This document shows, in pieces, positions 53,626 to 64,000 of a DNA stretch of 64,000 nt; the stretch's first letter is position 1; each line of letters begins with the position of its first letter. The stretch spans positions 6,113,877 through 6,177,876 of the forward strand of contig CM038726.1 in the NCBI GenBank assembly GCA_021613375.1, written 5' to 3'. The position numbers were made by a program, and so were the translations under genes. The notes under the pieces are model-generated. The model made no database searches, was not told the origin of the DNA, and was given only the letters and a program-made list of their open reading frames with translations. This DNA comes from Megaleporinus macrocephalus. Lineage: Eukaryota > Chordata > Actinopteri > Characiformes > Anostomidae.

Positions 53626-53689
53626 AGTTGCAATATATATATATATATATATATCATTGTTCCTATCAGTGTTCATTCCATATATATCA

Positions 53690-53843
53690 GTGTTTAATAT
53701 GCATCATATTAGTTGTAAATAAATAAATAATGTGTAAATGTAATGTTTAGTTGTAAATAAATAAATAATGTGTAAATGTAATGTTTAGTTATAAATAAAT
53801 AAATAAATAAATAATGTGTTAATGTAATGTTTAGTTGTAAATT

Positions 53844-53875
<32 letters not shown>

Positions 53876-54178
53876 GTAAATGTAATGTTTAGTTGTAAAT
53901 AAATAAATAAATAATGTGTAAATGTAATGTTTTGTTGTAAATAAATAAATAAATAATTAGTTAATGTAATGTTTAGTTGTAAATAAATAAATAATGTGTA
54001 AATGTAATGTTTTGTTGTAAATAAATAAATAATGTGTAAATGTAATGTTTAGTTATAAATAAATAAATGTGTAAATGTAATGTTTAGTTGTAAATAAATA
54101 AATAAATAGAGTGTAAATGTAATTTTAAGTTGTAAATAAATAAATAAATAAATAGAGTGTAAATGTAATGTTTAGTTG

Positions 54179-54210
<32 letters not shown>

Positions 54211-54488
54211 GTGTAAATGTAATGTTTAGTTGTAAATAAATAAATAATGTGTAAATATAATGTGTAGTTATAAATAAATAAATAAATAATGTGTAAATGT
54301 AATGTTTAGTTGTAAATAAATACATAAATAAATAAATAATGTGTAAATGTAATGTTTAGTTATAAATAAATAAATAAATAATGTGTAAATGTAATGTTTA
54401 GTTGTAAATAAATAAATAATGTGTAAATGTAATGTTTAGTTATAAATAAATAAATAAATAAATAATGTGTTAATGTAATGTTTAGTTG

Positions 54489-54528
<40 letters not shown>

Positions 54529-54645
54529 GTGTAAATGTAGTGTTTAGTTGTAAATAAATAAATAAATAAATAATGTGTAAATGTAATGTTTTGTTGTAAA
54601 TAAATAAATAAATAATTAGTTAATGTAATGTTTAGTTGTAAAGTA
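53690..54645. repeat. Minisatellite with embedded (AAAT)n
   Basis: About 22 copies of GTGTAAATGTAATGTTTAGT plus TGTAAATAAATAAATAA, where the number of AAAT repeats per unit varies from about 2 to 10. It is both a minisatellite and a variable tetranucleotide array. Confidence 0.95.
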
Positions 54646-55069
54646 CTGCCGTACTGATATAAACTGTAATGACTCTGAATAAATGTACTCTATGATCAGC
54701 AGCAACACACGATTCAGTTACTCCCATTTACACACATTAACATGTCACTCCTCACTTATGGCTGACATGTGCTCCTTTGTGAGTCTTTGTTTCCATGGTT
54801 TGGTTCCACGTGCTATCTTCAAATAATTCCCTGCAGAAGTCACACACTGTTGCGGTAATGATGATAATGTTGGAGATGATAATATATTGCTCAAAAATAT
54901 ACATATGTACAAATATGAAACTAAACAGTACATTTAGTTTCTTTTTAAGTTTTTATGAAACTCATATTGTGATCTTTTTAATACCAAAAATGCTTGTTTT
55001 GTATTAAAGTAATTTTAACACAAATTTATAGCCTAGGAACATAAAAGTAAATTGAGTAATTGAAGAATC
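54646..55069. other. No recognised feature
   Basis: Short intergenic spacer with nothing supported. Confidence 0.4.
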
Positions 55070-55300
55070 ACCCATATATCAATGTTCATTTTATATATAT
55101 CAAAGTTCATTCCATATTTATCAAAGTTCATTCACTATATATCAATGTTCATTTAATATATATCAAGGTTCATTCCATATTTATCAAAGTTCATTCACTA
55201 TTTATCAATGTTTATTTAATATATATCAATATTCATTCCATATATATCAATGTTCATTGCATATATATGAATATATATTAAATATATATCAGTTCACTCA
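55070..55300. repeat. AT-rich tandem repeat
   Basis: Copies of ATATATCAATGTTCATT and TTTATCAAAGTTCATTC-type units of about 30-40 bp. The words resemble the ATATATGGAATGAAC text near 10381-10400. Confidence 0.8.
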
Positions 55301-55734
55301 ATTGTTGCAGATATAATTGTTGAGTCTGTTCTGTGCCATGCTCTTAACTTGAAATATTATATTCTGCCATATAATATCACATGATAGTCCTACAGGTAAA
55401 ACGTTTTTGGGGAGGTGTGGCCTTCACTGAACATTTCCTTTGCCGGTTCTTTGCGTCTGGTTGGATCTACATCAAAAATGAGGTGTGTAGTTTATTTCCC
55501 CCCCCCAGGTATAACATTATTTGTAAGCATTGTCAGATTAACGAGCTATATCAGGATAAATTGTACTTCTATTTAGGTCAGACTGCCATTCATCTGATAG
55601 GGATACCGATCTTTCACAAGCGCATGTCTCAGTGTGAGGATATGATCTACTGTACTGGCATTCTGTAAAAGATCTAGAACAGAAATGATCTCCTCAACCT
55701 TCTTATAACTTTATTGTTGGGAAAGTCTCTGTAG
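55301..55734. other. No recognised feature
   Basis: A 95-codon open frame at 55381-55668 has no recognisable motif and no splice or start support. Not called. Confidence 0.35.
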
Positions 55735-55986
55735 ATATCGTCGCTGTCTAATGGAAAACATATGTCTCCATTTTTGTCGATTTGAAGTTTTCTACATGAT
55801 TTGAACACGCCAATGGCTGTTTACATAGCACGTCAATTTCATGATGAATGGACCAATAGAAGTGCTTCAGAACAGCTTGGAAAAATGTCTGGTTCCATTG
55901 ACTTACATTGAAAGTAAAATACGTTTTTGGTATTTCCTGTAAAGTTGCAATATTGGAGAAACTTTTTTATTGGACAGCAACGATAT
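55735..55986 (-). mobile_element. MITE family B, best preserved copy
   Basis: 252 bp bounded by ATATCGTCGCTGTCTAATGG and TTATTGGACAGCAACGATAT. These ends are inverted repeats. It contains all the internal family words. Noncoding. Confidence 0.85.
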
Positions 55987-56579
55987 ACAATAAACTGCAT
56001 ACAGACTGCTTACATTTAAGTGAATAGGTAAACAGTGGTATGCCATCAAGACTATAGATTAGAAGAAAGGGGAAAAGTGGCATATGGTAAGTGATACACT
56101 TTCAAACATCACCAGTGATTATTTCAACTGCAAACTGGATATTTAAATATAAAAAACTGGCACAAATACTAAACGTATTAAACCCAGTAGAACCAGCTGC
56201 TTTGTCAGCCAGGACCAGACTGCATGCAATATTATTGGCATATTCTTGAAATAGTATAATTTTGGACAGTATATTTCTTAAACTGAGTTTTTTTTATTGG
56301 TTTGGCAGCAATGTTGACCGGGCAGTGAACTAGACCACCATGGGGCATATTAAAGGGGTGGAAACGATATTTTGAAACCTGTTTTGCATCTACAATTAGC
56401 CTAAATGTGTTCAATGCGTTACTATATCATTTTAAATGATCTAGTTATGTTTACAATGACATGTCGAGGGAGACATGTGAAAGAGGGGTCAGGACCTCGC
56501 TGCCACTGCAGGATTTCCACCTAGTAATGTAGTCATGGAGGGAATTCAAGTTCCTGCCCAGGCAAACAGCGTACACACA

Positions 56580-56790
56580 ACTAATCCAGGGTCAGTGTTT
56601 ACTTATACAACAACTGATCCAGGGTCAGTGTTTACTTACACAACTAATCCATAGTCAGTGTTTACTTACACAACTGATCCATAGTCAGTGTTTACTTTCA
56701 CAACTGATCCATAGTCAGTGTTTACTTACACAACTGATCCAGAGTCAGTGTTTACTTACACAACTGATCCATAGTCAGTGTTTACTTAGG
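56580..56790. repeat. 30-bp minisatellite
   Basis: About 7 copies of CAACTGATCCATAGTCAGTG TTTACTTACA, just upstream of the second protease gene. Confidence 0.93.
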
Positions 56791-56855
56791 CCCCTCACTG
56801 GGTTTTAAAATGAAATATGAATTTTCTCTGCATTAGGTCCAGGAAAAGACCCAAG

Positions 56856-56905
56856 ATGCAACAGAGGTCAAATCTCCCATCCTATCAATTAAAGAAACAC
56901 AACAG
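56856..56905 (+). CDS. Protease 2, candidate first coding exon
   Basis: From ATG it reads MQQRSNLPSYQLKKHN and ends AG|GTTTGC in phase 2, as needed by the next exon. The frame stays open upstream to a possible acceptor (CATTAG at 56831-56836), reading RKRPK before the Met, so coding may begin further upstream. The donor is weak. Confidence 0.4.
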
Positions 56906-59900
56906 GTTTGCAAATAAGCTGCAAAGCATATAAATAATCATTTGATTTTAAGTGAGTGATGCCAAAAACAAAAATCTATAAAGTATTAAATGTGACTTGT
57001 TCACTTGCAGTTTATGGGCACTGCTCCTAGGACTGATCATTACTCAAGGTAAGGTATCATCTTTAACCACCAGTTTTTTAATTAATATTGCTTCACAAGT
57101 TGTTAATTAAATCCACATCATCAGCAGAGGAGCCAAGTAATGAAGTACAAATACTTTGTTACCTTACTCCATTATCAGTACTTTCTGCTTTTTACATTTA
57201 CACTCCATTATCAGTACTTTCTGCTTTTTACATTTACACTCCATAATCAGTGCTTTCTGCTTTTTACATTTACACTCCATTATCAGTGCTTTCTGCTTTT
57301 TACATTTACACTCCATTATCAGTGCTTTCTACTTCTTACATTTACACTCCATTATCAGCACTTTCTACTCCATACATTTACACTCCATTATCAGTACTTT
57401 CTACTCCTTACATTTACACTCCATTATCTGTACTTTCTACTTCTTACATTTACACTCCATTATCAGTACTTTCTGCTTTTTACATTTACACTCCATTATC
57501 AGTGCTTTCTACTCCTTACATTTACACTCTATTATCAGTACTTTCCACTCCTTACCTTTACGCTCCATTATCAGTAATTTCTACTCCTTACATTTACGCT
57601 CCATTATAAGTACTTTCTACTCCTTACATTTATACACTATTATCAGTACTTTCTACTCCTTACATTTACGCTCCATTATAAGTACTTTCTACTCCTTACA
57701 TTTACACACCATTATCAGTACTTTCCACTCCTTACCTTTACGCTCCATTATCAGTAATTTCTACTCCTTACATTTACGCTCCATTATAAGTACTTTCTAC
57801 TCCTTACATTTACACACCATTATCAGTACTTTCTACTCCTTACATTTACGCTCCATTATCAGTACTTTCTACTTCTTACATTTACACTCCATTATCTGTA
57901 CTTTCTACTTCTTACATTTACGCTCCATTATCAGTGCTTTCTACTCCTTACATTTACACTCCATTATCAGTACTTTCCACTCCTTACCTTTACGCTCCAT
58001 TATCAGTAATTTCTACTCCTTACATTTACGCTCCATTATAAGTACTTTCTACTCCTTACATTTACGCACCATTATCAGTACTTTCTACTCCTTACATTTA
58101 CGCTCCATTATCAGTACTTTCTACTCCTTACATTTATGCTCCATTATCTGTACTTTCTACTCCTTACATTTACGCTCCATTATCAGTGCTTTCTACTCCT
58201 TACATTTACGCTCCATTATCAGTGCTTTCTACTCCTTACATTTACGCTCCATTATCAGTACTTTCCACTCCTTACCTTTACGCTCCATTATCAGTAATTT
58301 CTACTCCTTACATTTACGCTCCATTATAAGTACTTTCTACTCCTTACATTTACGCACCATTATCAGTACTTTCTACTCCTTACATTTACGCTCCATTATC
58401 AGTACTTTCTACTCCTTACATTTATGCTCCATTATCTGTACTTTCTACTCCTTACATTTACGCTCCATTATCAGTGCTTTCTACTCCTTACATTTACGCT
58501 CCATTATCAGTGCTTTCTACTCCTTACATTTACGCTCCATTATCAGTACTTTCTACTCCTTACATTTACGCTCCATTATCAGTACTTTCTACTTTTTACA
58601 TTTACACTCCATTATCAGTGCTTTCTACTCCTTACATTTACACTCCATTATCAGTACTTTCTACTCCTTACATTTACGCTCCATTATCAGTACTTTCTAC
58701 TCCTTACATTTACGCTCCATTATCAGTACTTTCTACTTTTTACATTTACACTCCATTATCAGGACTTTCTACTCCTTACATTTACGCTCCATTATCAGTA
58801 CTTTCTACTCCTTACATTTACGCTCCATTATCAGTACTTTCTACTCCTTACCTTTACGCTCCATTATCAGTACTTTCTACTCCTTACCTTTACGCTCCAT
58901 TATCAGTACTTTCTACTCCTTACATTTACGCTCCATTATCAGTACTTTCTACTCCTTACATTTACGCTCCATTATCAGTACTTTCTACTCCTTACCTTTA
59001 CGCTCCATTATCAGTACTTTCTACTCCTTACATTTACGCTCCATTATCAGTACTTTCTACTCCTTACATTTAAGCTCCATTATCAGTACTTTCTACCCCT
59101 TACATTTACGCTCCATTATCAGTACTTCATACTCCTTACATTTACGCTCCATTATAAGTACTTTCTACTCCTCACATTTACACTCCATTATCAGTACTTT
59201 CTACTCCTTACATTTTAAACATAGTCTCGTTACTCTTATTTCATTACAGCTTGTTTTCATTCATGTACATTCCAGTAAAGATTATTGATAACATGTCTTT
59301 GAAGTTTGACTTCATTACAATACTTATAGACAACTAGTCATCATATCTTCTGCTCCATGAAACACATGTTAATGTTCAGTAGTAACAGATATGCTTCTTT
59401 AATATATTTACATTGTACTAAACTACATTCATGTTCAATGGGCATATATGCAGCTGAAACAGGAAGCCTAGCGCATCCCAAATTTATCAACATTAACATT
59501 TTAATATAACATTATAGTCATTATGGCTTTTAGAAGAATTGGGTTTTTGGGGAGGTGGGCTAGTGCACTGTAGACCCCTGTGGTGCGGCCTAAGCTTTTG
59601 TCCTTAATGGCATTTTTTCCTCTTTTTTTACTTTTATACTTTAAGTAGTTTTGACATCATATTAAACCCTATGGTTTAAGAATGGGATGTCACTCAAGTT
59701 CATATGCGTGTGCAGACAGGCGAGCGAATACTTTTGGCAATACTGTATAGTTCAGACGTAGTTGACAAATGCGCATATAAATTATCGTAGTGAATGAATA
59801 AAGACAATAGTGAGAGCTGCATTCAGCCGTTTCAGATGTGACATGATTAGAAACAAACCTTTTGTACACGGTAGTCATTCAAAGTGCTTTACAAATGAGA

Positions 59901-62900
59901 AAATGTAAGGATAGTTCAAATGAAAATTTGATGTTGAAAAATAGAAATAAAACATGATTTAAACATGATTAGGACGAGGTATTAAAAAAAATGAAGTTCC
60001 AATAGGTTTTTAGATACAGCACAAGCAGCCCCATTTGCCATGCCACATTAACATGCCACCCGGCTCAGTCTTTCTCTACACTTTGCCTGTTATATAAGCC
60101 CTGTAGGTACATATGTAAACATTTGGACTGTTAAGCCCCATTTATATTTTTTGCTTTTGAGTCTTTGGCACAGTAGCTTAATATGCAACAATGACTCAAC
60201 TGACTAAAGTGTTAGCTTTATCTTAAAGGGAACCCCGGCTGGTAACACTTGTAAGCCTTAATGTGGTGTAATGACTCTAAATTATTAAGACATGTCGTCC
60301 CTAAAAGTGGCAGATTTATTTATAAATTAACACATTATTTCTGACGTGCAATGCCTGCTGGGTAGATGAGGTCAGATGGTGTCAGCTCTAAACTGGACTG
60401 TGGTGTGAAGGAGTGAATGTTAGTTACTAACCTAGCTTAAAGAAAACCATGTACATTGTGTTGTTGATGTTGTTTCAGTGAAAGGCAGTGGGAGAGACTG
60501 ATATTAGTCTAAACAGCTTCACAAACATAAACAAGGAGAATAGTTAGTGAAGCAGCGTGTGGACCAACACAGCTACCCAAAGACCCCCGCTCTGCTCTCC
60601 TCACTTCAGTCTGGATGAGTTTGAGTGGTTCAGTAGACCACCACTGGTGAGACTTGACGGATGCTGTTGGTTTGAAGCGGAGACTAAAACACAATGCAGT
60701 GCCACAGTTTCCCCACAAAGGAAGTCCAAAAGCTCCAGATTATGGAGAACCGCGAGAAGAACCGTGAACGTGAACATGCGCTGGATTCTCTCCTGAGAAC
60801 GTTTAGCGTTAGCGTCAGCTGCTTCTCCTCGTTTCCTCAAACTGATCCTGAAGGTGAAAGTAGAGTCTTAGTAGTGAACATACTACTTCACTAATAAAGG
60901 AGTGTGAAGCTCAGAGACACTCCCGTTCAGTGTATCTAGCTGTTTACTGAGCGTGAATGTTTCCTGCTAGAAAGCGGAGCTCCTTTAACAGACACTCTCC
61001 TTCTCCGTCAACACCAACACACAGCTTCACAACAACTCCAGTACTGTGTCTGTGTCCACTCTCTCCTCCACCCTCTCTGTTCACCATTTACACTAACGTG
61101 GTGTGTGATGTCACCGCTGATGTCAGGAATATTGTGTTCTAGCTCAAACCGTAAATCCAAAAATCCTATACTTTTGTTCTTTGTTGTTTTATTCAGCCTT
61201 CTTCTACAGCACCCACTCCCAGTCTGAAATTCCAAGCACCGCAGATGGTAATTTCCGAGTTCATTAAAATAAAAAAAGTCTAGTGGTAGTAAATGTGAGA
61301 ATGCGACTGTTTAGTCTGCTTATCTTGTGCCGACTGTTTCATTTCGTTCTAGTCATTTCCGGAAGCGTATCCATTAAAAGTGAAGTGCTGCGAATGGTTT
61401 TCAGTTTAAAAAGTCTTGCTGAAACATGTCTTTCTTTTTAAAACAGGCGCACAGGAGCGTTGCAAATGGCCAGCGAGATCCAAGGGGTTTTGTAAGGAAG
61501 CGACAGCACTGTCACCAACTGATTTCCTTTCAATTGGTTGACATTTTATGGACACCTCACCAAAAATAAGTGGATGTAAATGTAAAAGTCAAAGGTGCTC
61601 TGAAACCTTTCTGACCACAGAGCCGCTCTTGTCCAGACATTTTTGGGTGGTGAGTCCATACACGGTGGTGTAGTGTTCAGCACGAGGTGTAGTGGTTAGC
61701 CCAGTGGTGTAGTGGTTAGTATGGTGGTGTAGTGGTTAGTATGGTGGTGTAGTGGTTAGTACTGTGGTATAGTGGTTAGTACGGTGGTGTAGTGGTTAGT
61801 ATGGTGGTGTAGTGGTTAGTACGGTGGTGTAGTGGTTAGTACGGTGGTGTAGTGGTTAGTACGATGGTGTAGTGGTTAGTACGGTGGTGTAGTGGTTAGT
61901 ACGGTGGTGTAGTGGTTGGTATGGTGGTGTAGTGGTTAGTACGGTGGTGTAGTGGTTAGTACAATGGTGTAGTGGTTAGTATGGTGGTGTAGTAGTTATT
62001 ACGGTGGTGTAGTGGTTAGTATGGTAGTGTAGTGGTTAGTACGGTGGTGTAGTGGTTAGTATGGTGGTGTAGTGGTTAGTACGGTGGTGTAGTGGTTAGT
62101 ATGGTGGTGTAGTAGTTAGTACGGTGGTGTAGTGGTTAGTACGGTGGTGTAGTGGTTAGTACGGTGGTGTAGTGGTTAGTACGGTGGTGTAGTGATCAGT
62201 ACGGTGGTGTAGTGGTTAGTATGGTGGTGTAGTGGTTAGTACAGTGGTGTAGTGGTTAGTACGGTGGTGTAGTGGTTAGTACGGTGGTGTAGTGGTTAGT
62301 ATGGTGGTGTAGTGGTTAGTATGGTGGTGTAGTGGTTAGTACGGTGGTGTAGTGGTTAGTATGGTGGTGTAGTGGTCAGTATGGTGGTGTAGTGTTCAGC
62401 ACTGTCTCCTCACAGTAAGATGATCTGGGTTGGATGCCCAGCTGAGCAATGAAACTCTTCATACTACCCACTGCGTCCCTGTATGTGGATCAGAATATTA
62501 ATTTGACATTTTTAACCTGATGTTAGCAGCTCTCTCCTTTTCCTTCATCAGATGGAGAGAAAAGGATAATGAATGGCAAACGGCCTGTCCATGTGAAATG
62601 GCCTTGGTTTGTCCGACTGGTAAATGGCAGCTCTGACTGTGGGGGCTCTCTTGTGAGTGATCTTCATCTGCTAACGGCAGCCCATTGCTTTGATGAGTAC
62701 GTATCACAGTTCAATCAAATACATATCAGTGTTTGATCTATGAAAACGATCCTATGTATGACCACAGGTTTATCCTTGATTTAGAGGTTTCTCATTATCT
62801 CACTTCATTAGACTTCATACAGTGTATTAGTGAATACGTACATGAAGCTAGAAGTTATGAGGTAGACACAATGAAATTATTAGTTCTCAATAATGAGTGT

Positions 62901-63448
62901 TATAATGAAATAAAAATGAAATAAAAGTCATTTTTTTATTCAATATTTAATAATTTTTCTCTTGGTTTCGCAGTACAGGGCCAAATGAGGACTACTGGCG
63001 GGTGTATGTTGGTGTGGTTGGTCGAAATGAAGTCTCAAAGCCATACGAAATAGTAGAGATCATCATACATGAGGGTTATGATAAGGATAGCATAGTCTTC
63101 AGAAACGACATCGCCTTGTTGACGCTCATCCAGCCTGTCCAGTTCTCTGGTTAGTCCACTCATACCTTATTATGTCCATTATTTTTGAGTCAGACTCAGT
63201 TTAATGACCTCAATTTGTAATTAAACCTAAACGCCACACATTCTGAGCTAGTGTTGGTGTAAAACATTTTGTAATAGTAGAACATTAATGGTTGTGATAA
63301 TTTTCATATTTCTAACATTAGAGTTTCAAAATGTATTGTAAATATTCCTTACGTATTGCAGACAGTATCAATGCTGTGTGTCTGCCGCTTCCTGGCCATG
63401 TTTTTCCTCCTGGAACAAAATGTTGGGTAGCAGGGTTTGGAAAAAACA
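56856..63448 (+). CDS. Trypsin-like serine protease, tandem to tmprss13, 3' part off window
   Basis: This is an S1 family protease on the same strand as tmprss13 and probably its tandem paralogue. Exons, all phase-compatible, are 56856-56905, 57011-57048, 61197-61247, 61448-61492, 62552-62696, 62974-63149 and 63362-63448 (197 codons visible). The N-terminus reads basic residues, then LWALLLGLIITQAFFYS, which fits a type II signal anchor or a signal peptide. A short stalk with one Cys (QERCKW) follows, with no LDLa or SRCR. The protease starts at KR|IMNG; His is in TAAHCF and Asp in RNDIALLTL. WRVYVGVVG and CWVAGFGKN resemble the tmprss13 exons. The exons with Asp189 and the catalytic Ser lie beyond the window. 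The first three exons are predictions from phase and composition only. Confidence 0.8.
57011..57048 (+). CDS. Protease 2, hydrophobic segment exon
   Basis: The acceptor is CTTGCAG and the donor CAAG|GTAAGG. It encodes LWALLLGLIITQ, part of a membrane or signal segment. Phase 2 in, phase 1 out. Confidence 0.5.
57170..59215. repeat. 36-bp minisatellite, about 57 copies
   Basis: The unit is of the type ACTCCTTACATTTACGCTCC plus ATTATCAGTACTTTCT. At 36 bp with no stop in three forward frames it creates open frames of up to 710 codons, which are artefacts. Variant units (CTTACC, TCTGTACTTT, TAATTTC) recur in blocks, suggesting larger duplications. It lies in intron 2 of the second protease gene. 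Confidence 0.97.
59216..60222. other. Protease 2 intron, unique part
   Basis: Nothing recognised. Confidence 0.45.
60223..61155 (+). mobile_element. TTAA-flanked TIR element, copy 2
   Basis: TTAA at 60223-60226 followed by AGGGAACCCCGGCTGGTAAC. The 60437-61140 part is near-identical to 3330-4030. The right inverted repeat is absent: similarity stops near 61155, about 40 bp before a predicted exon. Non-coding in both copies. Confidence 0.75.
61197..61247 (+). CDS. Protease 2, stalk exon a
   Basis: The acceptor is TATTCAG after a T-rich tract. It encodes FFYSTHSQSEIPSTAD with phase 1 at both ends. It follows the end of the TIR element by about 40 bp. Confidence 0.5.
61448..61492 (+). CDS. Protease 2, stalk exon b (propeptide Cys)
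   Basis: The acceptor is AAAACAG and the donor TTT|GTAAGG. It encodes AQERCKWPARSKGF with phase 1 at both ends. The Cys is placed to bond with the Cys in NAVCLP, as in two-chain trypsin-like proteases. Confidence 0.6.
61680..62395 (+). repeat. 20-bp minisatellite, locus 2 (A-box unit)
   Basis: About 35 copies of GGTGGTGTAGTGGTTAGTAC, the reverse complement of the array at 26436-26862. Each unit holds TGGTGTAGTGG, a Pol III A-box match. The right flank continues as GTGTAGTGTTCAGCACTGTC, TCCTCACAG and TGGGTTGGATGCCCAGC, the expected A-box to B-box order of a tRNA-derived SINE head. Confidence 0.96.
62552..62696 (+). CDS. Protease 2, activation site and His exon
   Basis: It encodes GEKRIMNGKRPVHVKWPWFV, CGGSLVSDLHLLTAAHCF. 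The catalytic His is present. Phase 1 in, phase 2 out (GA|GTACGT), the same phases as tmprss13 exon 8. Confidence 0.93.
62974..63149 (+). CDS. Protease 2, catalytic Asp exon
   Basis: It encodes YWRVYVGVVGRNEV, EIVEIIIHEGYD and RNDIALLTLIQPVQFS with the catalytic Asp. Phase 2 in, phase 1 out, like tmprss13 exon 9. Confidence 0.94.
63362..63448 (+). CDS. Protease 2, interdomain exon
   Basis: It encodes SINAVCLPLPGHVFPPGTKC, then WVAGFGKN. Phase 1 at both ends, like tmprss13 exon 10. This is the last exon inside the window. Confidence 0.93.
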
Positions 63449-63573
63449 GTAAGTCTCTCTCCCTTTCTCTTTTTATCTCTCAGTGTATATGTAGTCTGTG
63501 CCACATTATGCTGTAAATCTCTGTATATATTTTTGTATATAGTATACTGAAGCAATGCAGCATAATGTAAATA

Positions 63574-64000
63574 CAGTGCCTTGCAAAGGTATTCGACCCC
63601 CTTGAACTTTTCAACCTTTTGCCACATTTCAGGCTTCAAACATAAAGATCTAAAATTGTAATTTTTTGTGAAGAATCAACAATTGTGGGACACAATCGTA
63701 AAGTGGAACGAAATTTAATGGATATTTTAAACTTTTTTTAGAAATAAAAAAACTGAAAAATTGGGCGTTAATAATTTGCAGCGCCACCTTTTTCAGTGAG
63801 TTTTCAGATCTTTCCACAGATTCTCGATTGGATTCAGGTCTGGACTTTGACTTGGCCATTCAAACACCTGGATACGTTTATTTGTGAACCAGTCCATTGT
63901 AGATTTAGCTTTATGTTTTGGATCATTGTCTTGTTGGAAGATAAATCTCCCTCCCAGTCTCAGGTCTTTTGGAGTCTTCAACAGGTTTTCTTCCAGAATG
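63574..64000 (-). mobile_element. Tc1-like transposon, partial at window edge
   Basis: TA then CAGTGCCTTGCAAAGGTATT is a Tc1-family end. The minus strand encodes [19 protein letters not shown], then [15 protein letters not shown], covering the second and third acidic residues of the DDE catalytic triad. It is well preserved over this stretch. The remainder lies beyond the window, and it sits in an intron of the second protease gene. Confidence 0.88.

Noticed and set aside
55381..55668. 95-codon open frame
   Set aside because: No recognisable motif and ordinary intergenic composition.
57156..59288. 710-codon open frame as a giant repeat protein
   Set aside because: It is the translation of a stop-free 36-bp minisatellite, open in several frames, with a stop separating it from the nearest exon.
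61680..62395. tRNA-Glu/Asp-like gene cluster
   Set aside because: Only the D-arm/A-box words repeat at 20-bp spacing; there is no anticodon or T arm within units.

Overview
This window is vertebrate genomic DNA, almost certainly from a teleost fish. The evidence is small coding exons with GT-AG introns, Tc1/mariner-like and Harbinger-like transposons, tRNA-derived SINEs, MITEs, a 5'-truncated LINE, and a very heavy load of microsatellites and minisatellites. The repeat types suggest an otophysan such as a characin or catfish, but I cannot fix the species by eye. There is no bacterial, organellar or viral gene content.

Three genes, all on the + strand, can be supported. (1) scn4b, the sodium channel beta-4 subunit: exons 2-5 lie between 7084 and 11007 and the signal-peptide exon was not found. 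(2) tmprss13, a type II transmembrane serine protease: 13 exons between 29309 and 47274 join with consistent phases into 488 codons plus a stop. The order is a proline-rich cytoplasmic tail with two PPxY motifs, a TM helix, a shortened LDLa module, an SRCR domain and a trypsin-like S1 domain with a complete catalytic triad. (3) A second S1 protease, probably a tandem paralogue: exons lie between 56856 and 63448, and the gene runs off the right edge before its catalytic Ser exon. SCN4B, TMPRSS4 and TMPRSS13 are neighbours on human 11q23, so the scn4b-tmprss13 linkage looks like conserved synteny. The genes do not form a pathway: scn4b modulates Nav channels, while the proteases act at the cell surface.

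Layout: 1-7.1 kb, dispersed repeats, a GC-rich unassigned block and a MADF-coding Harbinger remnant. 7.1-11 kb, scn4b, with a Tc1 element and a hairpin-bearing AT-rich minisatellite in its introns. 11-29 kb, gene-free, with several large tandem arrays. 29-47 kb, tmprss13, whose larger introns each hold a private minisatellite or a transposon. 47-56.8 kb, intergenic repeats. 56.9-64 kb, the second protease, with a 2-kb 36-bp array and a 0.7-kb 20-bp array in its introns, ending inside another Tc1-like element.

The most interesting structural signals are these. Two minisatellite families have units that carry Pol III (tRNA-type) A-box or B-box motifs, and one of them occurs at two loci in inverted orientation. 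A 17-bp minisatellite has a 119-bp higher-order period. A LINE fragment is nested in a MITE with a 15-bp target duplication, provable from a paralogous empty site in the same window. Several long 'ORFs' are only period-multiple-of-three minisatellites.
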